Shown piece by piece: positions 11,727 to 24,202 of a DNA stretch of 44,406 nucleotides. The stretch comes from Gryganskiella cystojenkinii. Taxonomy: Eukaryota > Mortierellomycota > Mortierellomycetes > Mortierellales > Mortierellaceae. The stretch lies in NCBI GenBank assembly GCA_015852425.1, contig JAAAIG010000251.1, positions 1-44,406 of the forward strand, given 5' to 3'. The notes under the pieces were generated by a model, which saw only the letters and a program-made list of their open reading frames with translations, had not been told where the DNA came from and searched no databases. Position 1 is the stretch's first letter. Every line of letters starts with the position of its first letter. The position numbers and the translations under genes are program-made.

Positions 11727-14033
11727 TTACAACTTTGCCTGTGGAGGCTTCGCAACTAAGACCCTCAAATCCTTCCGGAGAATCTTGCCTGCAGCGGACT
11801 TGGGGATAACTTCAATAAATTTGACACCTCCACGAAGCTTCTTGTGCACTGCAACCTTCGAAGCTACATGATCAATCACTTCTTGTTCCGTGAGGGACTC
11901 CTGCCCAGGTTGCTTGACCACAAACGCCAAGGGAACTTCGGTGGCTAGATCCTTGTTCTCGACACCAATCACAGCAGCGTCCAGAATACGCGGGTGAGCA
12001 ATCAAGATAGCCTCCAGCTCTGCGGGTGCGACCTGGAAACCTTTGTACTTGATCAATTCCTTGAGGCGGTCCACGATGAAAAAGTTTTCGTTCTCGTCCA
12101 CGATCGCAATGTCACCCGTGTGTAACCAACCCTCTGGGTCGATGGTCTCTCGCGTCGCCTTGACATTATTGCGATAACCCTTCATCACGTTCGGTCCACG
12201 GATCCAGATCTCGCCGCGCTCGCCACGTGCAGCATCCTTTCCAGTGTCAGGATCGACAAGACGAACTTCTTGGTTGGGCAGGGTCACACCAATCGATCCA
12301 TGAATCGTCTTGCCATAGATACCGGCGTGTGTTGCTGGCGAGAGCTCTGACATGCCGTATCCCTGACGGAACAGCAGCTTGGGGAACTTGGCCATCAGCG
12401 CAACAGAGAGTTCGGCAGAGCAAGGCGCGGCGCCGGACATGACTTGACGGACGCTCGAGAGGTCGTATTGATCCACAATTGGAGCCTTGACCATCAGCAA
12501 GATTTGAGGGGGGACGATGATCAGGGTTTGGACTAAGAAAAAAAAGGATGCATCCGTTAGCCTTCTTTTCGGGTGCTTCAACCATACAAGTCCGCCGATT
12601 TGTGTCAGCTCTAGTATCATGCGATTTTTTTATCTCTTGTTGGGCCTTCCTGTTGTTGCTTACTCTTGAAGTCCTGGATGGTTTTAAGAAAATCGACGGG
12701 AGTGAACTTTTGGAGGACAACGGTTTGGTTACCCTAAAATAAAAGAGAAAACACAAAGAGAGCCAGGTCGGAGTGTGAGCATCATATACTGTTTTTGTCG
12801 ATCGAGCCCGCTCTAGAGTACAGTACGGTATTGATTACTAATCTCCGCCTCCCAGCTGTCCCCATGTCCTCAAGAGCGCCATTCTCGGTGACTGCCGAAT
12901 AAGCAGGGAATAAGGGAGACGGAGATATCTGATAAAAGAAGACGTTTGTTTGCTTACGTTGTAGATCCCGTTCAACAAGTGCAACTGGATGCCATAACTA
13001 AAGAAATACAAAAACCCCCACGGAAAAGCAAAAACGTTTGTCAGTCGCTATGCCATGATTGATGAACATATTTGTCACGAGCCTGCGTGTGTTCTTGTGT
13101 GTTGCTGGTGTTCCTGCGACACCTCAAGATGAACACAAAATATATTTTGCTCGTTTGTCTCTAAGTCTTGCACCAAAGAAAGTTCTCTCTGGAGGAGTGC
13201 GCGACCAACACCCCCCCCCCCCCCCACGAAACCAGAGAACCAGATCCGACATCGTAATATATATATTTTGCAACCAACCAAATGTTAATAACAGAACCAT
13301 AAAGGTAAACTTACATATGATACATGGGCAAGACTCCCAAGACAACATTCTCATGAGGATGAATGTTTCCATCCATGGCGTTGATCATGGCCGTGTTCGA
13401 GATGAAGTTCACGTGAGTCAACTCGACACCTTTGCTTTTGCCCGTCGTTCCACTGGAGTAGCAGATCACAGCAGTCTCGGTCAAAGCTGGTTGACCGTTC
13501 AAGTTCACGACCTGACTCAATTGACTCTCAGGTGTCTCTGCAGGTGGGAAAGTCGAGGAATAAGGTCTGAACCCTTGGACAAACTCGTTTCCATAAAGGA
13601 AAATCTTATTCAAGGGAATGCCAGCTTTCTTGGCGCCATCGATTGCGACAGGCAAAAGCTCAGGATGTGTGACAATGACCGAGGCGCCAGAGTCAGTCAA
13701 TTGGTAGGCGAGTTCATCAGCAGTGTAAGCAGAGTTGACGGTCGTGCAGACACCTCCGAGGACCAAGGCACCGAAAAGTGTGATGGAGTAATCGACTTGG
13801 TTGAAGGAAAAGAGGGCGAGGACATCGCCACGCTTGAAGCCAATAGATTCTAGACCTGTGGCCCACCGACGGGTATCACGCTTCCACTCACCGAAGGTGA
13901 TTGTGCGCTTGGTGAGGGCATCGACGAGAACTGGGTGGGAATCCTTGGTGTTGTTTGGGTTCGAGATGGCGTAGGAGTAGGCGTTGATCTGGGGGATGAC
14001 CTGGTTGGGCTTGGCGGAGGTATAGATGGTCAT
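11727..14033 (-). CDS. 4-coumarate:CoA-ligase-like acyl-CoA synthetase with peroxisomal PTS1
   Basis: Activates a carboxylic acid to its acyl-CoA through an acyl-adenylate. Four exons, 14033-13315, 12997-12958, 12733-12664 and 12532-11727, encode 544 residues, the usual length for the family. All junctions are GT-AG and in phase. Motifs of the AMP-forming superfamily are in order: YSSGTTGKSKG (about 192-202), PMYHIYG restored across the first junction, QGYGMSE (about 333-339), GEIWIRGPNVMKGY, GWLHTGD (to 417), DRLKELIKYKGFQVAP (to 446) and PKSAAGKILRKDL with the C-terminal catalytic Lys526. The protein ends AKL, a canonical type-1 peroxisomal signal, so it probably acts in the peroxisome on fatty or aromatic acids for beta-oxidation. 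The fungus need not make lignin-type phenylpropanoids, so the substrate is open. The longest intron (13314-12998) carries a 15-C run. Confidence 0.93.
13211..13225. repeat. Poly-C tract (15 C) in an intron
   Basis: Fifteen C residues (G in the transcript sense) lie inside the first intron of the acyl-CoA synthetase. Homopolymers of C this long are rare next to the many A/T runs here. Confidence 0.8.
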
Positions 14034-14560
14034 TGGTATTTGTGGATAGTAGAATGAAGAAGGTGGGAAGAGTGGAGACGGTTTTACAAAACGAAATGAT
14101 GGAGGGGGTGGAGGGTAGGAAGGAAGGGGGAGGATGAAGAAAGGAGGGCGAAAGTTTGAAAGTTACAAAATTATAAAGTTTTGAAAAAGAAGAGTAAACA
14201 CGATCACTTTCTGTTTGTGCCTTTTATACAAGTGTCGAGACAGTCTGCTTTTTCTCGGTCGCACAAAGGGCCGGGTGCAGGTTGTCATGAATGATGAGAT
14301 GGGGAACAGACCCTATCCGAACCTTCACTCTCGAACCAAAAAAAAACAAAAAAACAACTACAGTACAAAAGCCCTTTCTTTTTCGCTTCTCCACAAATCG
14401 GACCTGACATCGATCAGTGCATCCTGGGGTTTGATACCCATACGAAAAATTTCCAACGGCTCCTTCAACCGTCTTCAACGGGCCAATCATTTTTGAAAAC
14501 GAACAAAGAGTGGGTCCGAGTTTGAAACCAACCAATTCCCGTGCGAGTTTTTGTTCTTTC
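14034..14560. promoter_or_regulatory. Upstream region of the acyl-CoA synthetase
   Basis: This is sequence upstream of the minus-strand synthetase. It starts with a purine-rich stretch (about 14050-14190, GGAGG/GAAGG words, pyrimidine-rich in the transcript sense) like the leaders of other genes in this window. No defined factor site was recognised. Confidence 0.4.
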
Positions 14561-16660
14561 GAAATACCAACGTTTGCCCATCCCTTGCCTATTTTTCTGT
14601 CATTTCTTTCCTACAGGCGGCCGTATCAGGACTTAACCAACACCACAATCTCACAATCGCGTGTTTTGAATGGACGGACTTACCTGGTGCACCATCCATG
14701 ACCCACAGCCCCACAGCCAACAATTCGCTTATCGCACGGTACCTGTGCCAAAACCACCCCTCGAATTACAAAAGTCCTAAGGTCAAGACCTGACCCAGAT
14801 CGCGCACACCTGTACATTTTGGACAACTTTTAGACGCCAGTTGCAACTTTCTAGAAACGATCCGTCACACCATAACCGAGGTGGTCCTATATCCTGGAAG
14901 TGCTAGAACTCTGAAGACTGGAATTATGACGGCATGTAGATGTTGTCAGGCTCTTGCCGTCGACCTTGTATGACTTAACGCTCGAAGTCCCGGAAATCAG
15001 GAACGACATGGAGCAACAGTTCACCGGTGTCAAGGAACACCACCAAGGACAGGATTTTTTGAGGTGTTGAGGGAGAGACAGATACGGTCAAGTTGGTCGA
15101 CGACTTCACCCATTTCGAGCATTGGATCCCTTTGCCAGATCCTCAAACAGGATTGCCAAATAAATGAATGCCATTCTTGGGAGACTCGTGTCGCGGGTCA
15201 AAAATAGACCATCACCCACTCGTCAGCATCAGTTCAGGTCTCGAGTCTCTCAGGGTACCAATTCTGCCAGAACCACCACTGACCGACTTGGCGCGAGTGT
15301 CCTTTGGGAGCAACCGTCCTAACCTGTGTGATTTGGATCAGAAAGATAGACCCATAAGATCTTTAAAGGACCAATGCCTTCAAGGAGCTTGTCGAGACGG
15401 TGGACAAAGCATGGTCCAGGACTGAAAACTCTGGCACCCCGCGGATAGTCTGCTCACTGTTTCTAGTCATCGGTCTATTGAGACTACAAGAAAATCGAAC
15501 AATTCACGATTAAGGCACGCCGGGATCTGAGAGGCCGATATCCTCAGACTGTTGCGGACGTGTCCTCGACTAGAGTCGCCATTGTCTTGTAACACTCACA
15601 TAAAACAGGACTCTTCTCAAACCAGAGTACGAGGACAGCAAGTTGGCTGAGGTCGTCCACTCGGATTAAGGTGATATGGCTGTGATAAAGAAAGAGAGGT
15701 TTCGGTATGGCATTGGTCGACTGCCAGTTACCCGATACGAAATTCAAGCAGCTCTGGCGTTGCCCTTCGACGTTGACAACTTCTCTATCCCAGTTGGACC
15801 TGTAGTTGCGGCACCAATATAAGAAACCCCATTTAACTTGAAACAAGTCATGTGATTTCGAGAGGAATGTACCCTCGCTAAGTGTACGTATCAAGTCACT
15901 CTGTTGGACCAATCACGGCCGTAGAAAGTTGTGTCGTTTTCGTGGACACCAATATTATTTATTTTGATCAGATCGAAAAAAATGACCATCGTCGTCGATC
16001 CACGCGTTCCTGGGCGAGTGTCGCTTCTTATCAAAGAGGTGGTTCGTAATGATTCCAGTTTCAAATATGACCATGGACCTACCTTCACTTACCACAGTTA
16101 TCTGACCCAGGGCAAATCGATGGAGGTTTACGTTTTAAAAAAAAAAAAACTCAGCCCCGTGTCGCTTTTGATCCTGACAGAAAAAACAAACGCATGATCA
16201 CTGTGCAATGTTTAAATCTGCCTCTCAGTCTTTGGTTAAACACAAAACCGACATTCCAACTTTTCAAGTGCACTAAAAAGCGTCATCAATCCTTACAGAA
16301 GACGCGTTCAGACGCGTGAGGTGTTGTGTTCGGTCATGGTCTCAAAGGAAACGATCGTTGCGAAAAAAGGTTGCCGAAGGATGAACAAGGAGACAGAGAA
16401 ACGAGTAAGCGATCTCCTCATCTGCCAACAAGCATTCAAGTGAAGTTATTTTCGGAAGTAATGCCTTATGAACTCAAGGAGAAAGAGCCAATGGATCAGA
16501 GACAGCATCAAAAAGGAAGGCAAGAAACCCATTGAGCTCAAAAACGAAGAAAATTGGTCGCTCCAGACTTGAAAAAAAGTCGAGTGTGTCGTTGTGAGCA
16601 ACAAAAAACTGAGGTGGGCAACAACAATTCCACCCATGGCTATCTTGGCAAGTGGTGGCA
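14560..16660. other. Unassigned, stop-riddled coding-like sequence
   Basis: About 2.1 kb with more even base composition and fewer homopolymers than flanking intergenic DNA. Several stretches read as plausible protein but are cut by stops. Examples are 15168-15425 (+, 85 codons), 15660-15820 (+, containing MAVIKKERFRYG and ALPFDVDNFSIPVGPVV) and 15931-16197 (+, 88 codons). No complete gene with splice sites could be assembled and no family was recognised. It may be a decayed gene or transposon, or several spliced exons that I failed to join. Confidence 0.35.
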
Positions 16661-17863
16661 ATGAGGGCAGATCCTGGGAGGTGGAGGAAAAGAAGGTGGG
16701 ACAACAAATCTCTTAGGTTTTCTAAAATGAACTCTTTCGGACTATTTTTACCTTGCAGCTGCAATCATTTGAAGTCCAACTCAAAAGCCTATGGGGCCAA
16801 GCCAACGAAGAGCGAGAGAGGATCGAGAATGAAAATTAAAGAGTCGAGAGGGAAGAGAGAAACGAGAGCGAAGAGAAAAGAAGAGAGCTTCAAGAAGAGG
16901 ATGTACAGAGCCTTGAGCCATAAAAAAAAGAGACACTTGGTAGTCAGTGAGGGTGGGTCAGTCGATAGAGTCTGTTTGAAAAATGAAAATGGTTTCTGCG
17001 CCTTTCCACACGAAAGAATATAAAGACCTGGTCATTTTTCCCTTTTTTCCTCTTTTTTCTTTTCTCATCATCATTTCCCACTCTCTTTTTCACAACCCAC
17101 ACACATCACATTACAAAGTAGGTCCCTCTCGTTCTTGATACTCTCATTCGTGTTTTACCCGATTCTTTCTTTCTTTCGTTATCATCACCCGTGGTTGCAT
17201 CTGTGGCAACAACGCGTGTTCTTTTCTCTTCAGTGGTGATTCGTTTACAGCCAGGACGACAACGAAAACGACACTGCACAACGGTCCTCCCTGACGACAC
17301 GCACCCTTAGAATCGGACAAGACCCCAAAAGTTGGACCGACTGGAAGTCCAGGAGTGCAGCAGGATAGCCAACAGATAGAGAGATGAACTCTGTCCCCGA
17401 CGACGTCCTTTTCTCTCCATCGAAGGCATTGACTGTCGCCTGCGCTCATCTCTTCTTCCATCTGGACGAGTCTGTTCCTGTCTTCTTTGATTTTTTTTCC
17501 CTGCCTCCTTGCCCTTCCTTCTTGATCCTTTGGATCGTGGGAGTTAATCTCTCTCCATGCTATCCCTTGCTCCGTCTTCCCACGCGGTCATCCGTTTTTT
17601 CTTTCTTTTTCAACACCCCCCTGCGTTTTTGTTGTTTTTATGATTTTGAGGTCACTTGGCGAGGAATTTTTTTCAGGGGAAAAAACAATTCAACACGACA
17701 CCGTTCGTGGTTGCCGCAAAAGAGGACCCAGGCAAATACAAAATGAACAAAAAGAAAAGAAAAGACATATACTGACCATCCTTTCTCTTTTTCTTTTCTC
17801 TTTTCTCTTCAACTTTTTATCTCTGCTCTCCTCCTCACTACCAATCAACAACAAAACAAACAG
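16661..17863 (+). promoter_or_regulatory. Actin promoter and long 5' leader
   Basis: A TATAAA at 17019-17024 is followed by a strongly pyrimidine-rich segment at 17030-17105, the arrangement typical of highly expressed fungal genes. The ATG is about 840 bp downstream of the TATA, so a long 5' UTR or, more likely, a 5'-UTR intron is implied. A possible acceptor is the TTTTTTTCAG near 17670-17680, but the donor was not fixed. Confidence 0.5.
17019..17024 (+). promoter_or_regulatory. TATA box of actin gene
   Basis: TATAAAG follows GAA and precedes a CT-rich stretch about 25-35 bases downstream, where transcription would start. It is the best TATA match on this strand upstream of actin. Confidence 0.5.
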
Positions 17864-19238
<1,375 letters not shown>

Positions 19239-19626
19239 GAAGTTTCTTTTGCAGTGTTTGCAAAGGAAGGCTAAATGGGTGCGAATGCGAACGCTTCGTA
19301 CTCGTTGGCAAAGAAATTCAAACAAGAACGACGACGACGATAGCGCACGAACGAGAACTACGAGAAGACGTTGGATACTACACATCCCTCACTATTAGGA
19401 TAATAATAAACAAATACCAAACAAATCCAAAAAAAAAACTCTTCGTTTGCTCCTTAGCCTGTTAATCGTTTGGCTTGTTGATCGTTTTATGTTGCTATGG
19501 GGATCTTTCTCGCAGTCAACACATAGCTGTGCCGTGGCAATGTATTTTCTTCAGCGGTGGGAAGACGATGTAACGATCGAAATGCGAGTATATTTATCAT
19601 GGTTGAATGCAGAGATGCACATTTAT
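19239..19626. other. Convergent 3' regions of actin and ferric reductase
   Basis: 388 bp between the two stop codons. AT-rich, with AATAATAAACAAAT near 19400 as a plausible actin polyadenylation context. No gene is seen. Confidence 0.5.
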
Positions 19627-22600
19627 CTACGGTGCCCAGGTCTCACGGTGGAACTCCACGTCCCATTTGGTCTTTTTACAACTCTCTTGGATCATATCCA
19701 CAAATGCATCGGGACCAGCACCAAAAACCACGACCGAGTTTTTTGAGTTTGTTGTCCTCGTTGTATTGACAAGCGACTCTTCTTCATCTTCTTCTCTTAC
19801 CGCCTGAGATGCCGTCTCCATGCCGACACCAAGTGCCTGGAGTTCTTGAATATGTTGGTTGACTTGGAGACGACCGCGTTCAAAGAGAATCTTTCGCTTG
19901 TGCTTGCCGAGCGTTGGAGTTGAAGGTGACGCAGAGTTCGGCGTGCAGCAGGGATGTGATAAAGAAGAGGACGACGATGGGGAGAATGGCAAGGACGAAG
20001 TCAGGCCCAGACCTTGGATGAGCTTCTGATAAGAGGCATCTCTGGTTGCTGCATTTGACAACAAAGGTGTTGTTGCTCCTCCTTCTTCTTGAACGGATGA
20101 TAATCCAGCAGAGGAAGGCGCGGACCAAGGGAACTTGTGGTTCGCCCGGCGCTTAGCCACCCACAGGGCGAAATATCCCATCACGGCTGCGACAAGGATA
20201 TGAACAAAGCCCGGGATGAGAGAATAAGCCCAAAGACAATGGTTCGTCATATGTTGATCCTTTTCACGGGTAGTACGACACCAATTCATCTGCCCCTTGT
20301 ATTCGCCCTCGATTGCCACGGTTCGTAAGTATAAGAATGAGATCATTGGCAGGACAAGGATCGTAAACGTCGCCAAGAGGTCCATTTTTGCATACGTGGT
20401 CGACGCAGTGGCCGAGGACGCGGCGAGGAAGGTCGGCAGGGAACTGTAATAGTCTCGGTCCTCTTCATAAGTATCGTACGCAGCCGAGATGCCCTCAGTC
20501 ACGGTTTGGCTTGAACTTGACGAGCTTGCGACGGTCTCTTCCGTAGATGGGTTGCAACGGGAGGACCCTTGACAGCAGAGGGACTTGTCACCACAACAGG
20601 ATGATTTCTTGGCCTTGGTCTCTGCCACTGATCCGTAGAAAGGTTCTTGTGGGGGGACTTTTCCACGACGCCTGTCACCAAGCAAAGAGGTCGACTCTTT
20701 TGCATCCTCGATTTCGACCTCGATCTCGCTCACATTCGTATCCTTCGTGGTCTTGGCTTGAGATTCCCCGCCGCAGACAAACTCACTAGCACATTGACCT
20801 GTGGGACAAGCCGAGGGTGGTGTATCTTTGTCTGGTCTCGAGACGTAGATCCGGGTCTTTAACCAGGACAAGAACCTAGGGTCGTGGGTGATCCGTTCTA
20901 GGAAATCGCCGTAAGCGTAAAGCTCACTCTCGTAACGGAACGTACAAATCAAGTGCACTTGAATCGTATCGGATGATTTTGTAGGACCCGAGGTTTCGAT
21001 CTGAGCTGCGATCGCTTTCAGAAGTGACATGAAGGTTGTGATGGCAGCACCAGCTATTTTGGTATAGAGAAGAAGAAAAAAATAGTTAAGCTGGTTAGTC
21101 AATTTGTAGAAGGGTGCGGATCAAATTGTTACGGTTCTGAAGAGTGGACGGAAAAAAAAATGACAGTTTGCCGCCAAGAGAAATGTGTTCGTACCTGAAA
21201 AGATGACCAAAGTCTTGCTCCACAGATAGTCATGCTCACGATCGCCAAAGATTCCATCAACGTTTGCCTGGATCCAAACCGGTTCTCTCTTTGTACTTGT
21301 TCGTAATGACACTGCCAACTTTTCCTCTTTGCGATACTCGTTCAGGCATAGTTTTGCCAAGGCACCTGTCCAACTAGATGGGTTCTCTTGAAACGTCCTA
21401 ACATAGATCGTGATCGAATAAGGATCCTCGGGCCAATACGAGGCGATTGTGAAAGGGTGGTATATGGTCGCCAGACCAAGTCGATTGCTCAACTGGGGTA
21501 TCTCCACATTCACGTAATCGCCCGGATAATAGGGTTTGAGAGGCTGCTTCCGATCATGAGATTGCAGGACGATAGTGAGGATATCAGCCTCTTCTTGGAA
21601 GGAACAGGCAATCTCAGAAGAAAGAGACCAGGTTTGGATCAATTTTGGGACAAATCTGTCGGCGAGGTAGAGACACGTCGAAGGGAGGACATAGTACCAA
21701 AGCATATAGTAGGGGAAATGCATTAGCGTCCCCACGAACGTGATCACCGTTAGGATGCGATGTACTTGTAAAAAGAAGGTAAAGCTGCGGCGACGGACAC
21801 TTGGCAATGCCGTGATACCCAGCAAGACCAGTGCGGCCTGGGGGTGAAAGAGTAGGAATAAGAGGTTACTAAAAAATTTCTTACAACAAACTACTCTGCA
21901 TTAGCGATCGCTCAACAGAAGAAGGAGAAGGAGAACTTACATAGGCCACCAACGCAATCATGTTTTGAGGTCCACGGGTCGTGCCATCAAAGTTGAAATG
22001 TTTCCAAAACGCATTGAAATGGCAATAATACAAGATATAGCAGATTGTATGAACCGTGCTCCAAGCCACAAACGCTAGTCCCAGACCTCGATGGAGTGGC
22101 AAGAGATCGGCATATGTATATCCCATGGCTTGGAACATGGACCGTCTCAAAACAAAGAGTAGCAGCATCGCGCAGCAACCCATCGCAGCGTATCCGCTCG
22201 AAAAAGCCAGGTAGGCTATCATCAGAGGTGATCACGCGAAAATGAAAAACTGATATCAGAAATTTGTTGCCCCATCTCTAAAACAAGCTCGTGATGGCTC
22301 ACTCATTCTTTTTTTTTTGCTGTGGAGCGCGCAAGACGAGATGAACGAAGAACGACGAGAGCTTACCGGTAATGGCACCAAATTTCCCCAAGAATCGAAT
22401 ACCGTTAGGTAAGTAGGCGATCAAGGGCTGGATGAACCAAAACAAGTTCAACACGATGGCGAACCCGATCAAGACCCAGACCTTGACGGTGTACCCTCGC
22501 CAAGGGTCATGGCGTTCCCAAACAGACAGACTCTTCTTCTTCATAACATCCTTGAACCCACCCCTTCTAGATTTCAGATTCAAACTCTTATTGTCCTCGT

Positions 22601-22856
22601 TATTGGAGACAACCTCGACGATACTCTTTTGGAAGAGAGCATCCGCACGAAAGTAATGGCCCCAGATCGTGATCAGATGTGTGGCCAGTGCTGGGAGGAC
22701 AAGGAGACCAACAAAGAGGTAGTCACGATGGTTAAAATATCGATAGATAGCTCGAGTCCCCTCGGTTCTGAGCCAGGTCAACTCGAAATCCGCGACGAAA
22801 AAGACGAACGGTACGAGGAGAATGACCTTGAGTACCGTTGGTGATGATGGTTTCAT
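19627..22856 (-). CDS. Ferric-reductase / NADPH-oxidase-type flavocytochrome with a membrane-spanning insertion
   Basis: Transmembrane b-type haem flavoprotein passing electrons from NAD(P)H through FAD and two haems across a membrane, most likely to reduce Fe3+ or Cu2+. Four exons, 22856-22367, 22215-21941, 21837-21195 and 21053-19627, encode 944 residues. The haem ligands are two pairs with 13-residue spacing: His205/His219 (HRGLGLAFVAWSTVH) and His281/His295 (HRILTVITFVGTLMH). The FAD motif HPFTIAS is at 382-388. The nucleotide-binding start, VIFSAGAAITTF (about 466-477), is restored across exons 3 and 4, and the domain end, VVVFGAGPDAF, is at about 910. Between these lies a long insertion with a Cys-rich patch (620-636, SSCCGDKSLCCQGSSRC) and two hydrophobic helices (about 694-715 and 743-769). 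Extra N-terminal hydrophobic segments are present. Whether it acts in iron uptake or in superoxide production cannot be decided from sequence. Confidence 0.92.
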
Positions 22857-24202
22857 TCTGGTATATGACGAGTAAAATAGAGAGAGTGCGATAGAAAAGG
22901 GTATAAGGAGCGAATGGGGAGGTGTTGGTGTGTGTGCGGTGGCAGTGACAATATATTTTGTACTTCCAAGAAGTTTGTCAGGAGTTGAAAGGTCAAAGGG
23001 GAAGGGTGCTGTGGCCGTGCGTCGAACTCAGACAGATGGGTGATCACAAGGATGGGAGTGGTACGAATGGGCAATCGGGTGTGATGATGGACAATGTGAA
23101 GGTTCCTATACGATAGGGATATGAGGATAGAACGGTAAACTAGCGCGCTGCCAGATGGCCCTGTCCAAGGGGGGTATCAATCGTGTGAGGGATGCGAATG
23201 AGGGTTTGGGGTGGAGAGTTGGATCGAACAAAAAAAAAAGAAAGGGAAGAGTTGAAAAAACAAACGAGTTGGTCTGATTTTTTGAAGTTGGAACTTTTAT
23301 TTACGAACCCCGCTTTAACCCACAAGGGTCGAGTTGTTTCGGTGGTGCCTATCTGCATGTTCGCTGTTAACTCACTTCTGCACCCACTCGACTCGCCGCA
23401 ACTCGCACGGCAAACCCTAAACTAGGCAGAGGACCAGGGCTGCAAATGAGTTGTCTCCTTTTTTTATACATTGGCCACGATCTCATGTTTGGACTCTTAG
23501 CCGATATGTCTTTTCTTTTTGCAACAAGGAAAAAAAAAGAAACAAAGGATAGGAGAATGAAAAAAGAGTAAAGGAAAGAAAGGGGAGAAACGTTCCATTC
23601 AAATTTTCCTTATCAGATCCTTTTCCTTTTGTTACTCTTAGATGTTCCGTGCCCTGTCTGCGCTTCAATTTTTTTTTTTTTTTTGTGTGTTTCTCCCGCT
23701 GCTCCTTTCTTTACTTCCCAAACAGGAACGAAAATGAACCGGGGACCACACCAGTCATCCCTTCTTTGAAAATTTTGTGTGTCTGTGGGCGTTTTTACTT
23801 TATCAGATCCATTTTTTTTTTTGCCACGCTCCCTCTCCTTTCCAATGTCACACACAGATCGGTCATTGTCAGTGTGGGATCGACACCAAAAAGAGTCGGA
23901 TGCAGAAAAAGGAAGGAACCAAGAGGAAGCATGTCGGCTGTTGTAAAAAAATATATTTAAAAAAACAATATCTCTTCGTTGAGTTTGGGGTATTATTATT
24001 GAAATAGAGAAAGAAAAGTGGAGAGAATAGTCGCCATGCTTACGGGATGGTAATTGTTTGTGGTGATTTTTTTTGCTATGAGAATGAATCAACTGGTATA
24101 CTTTGCATATGAAATTTAAAAAAATAAAGTAAAGAGAAGTAATTTGAATGGACTACAAAATCGAGACGGGTTGGCGATGAAGAGCAACAGGGAGGAGCAA
24201 AC
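22857..24202. other. Ferric-reductase promoter and 3' flank of the Arf-like gene
   Basis: 1.35 kb with no supported gene. The part nearest 22857 is the upstream region of the reductase. I did not find a clear GATA-factor (HGATAR) cluster such as siderophore-type iron regulators use. 23600-24150 is A/T-rich with homopolymer runs and would contain the 3' UTR of the downstream minus-strand gene. Confidence 0.45.

Noticed and set aside
13059..13853. 264-codon plus-strand frame over the acyl-CoA synthetase
   Set aside because: It is a shadow of the synthetase's first exon and intron. The product is not family-like.
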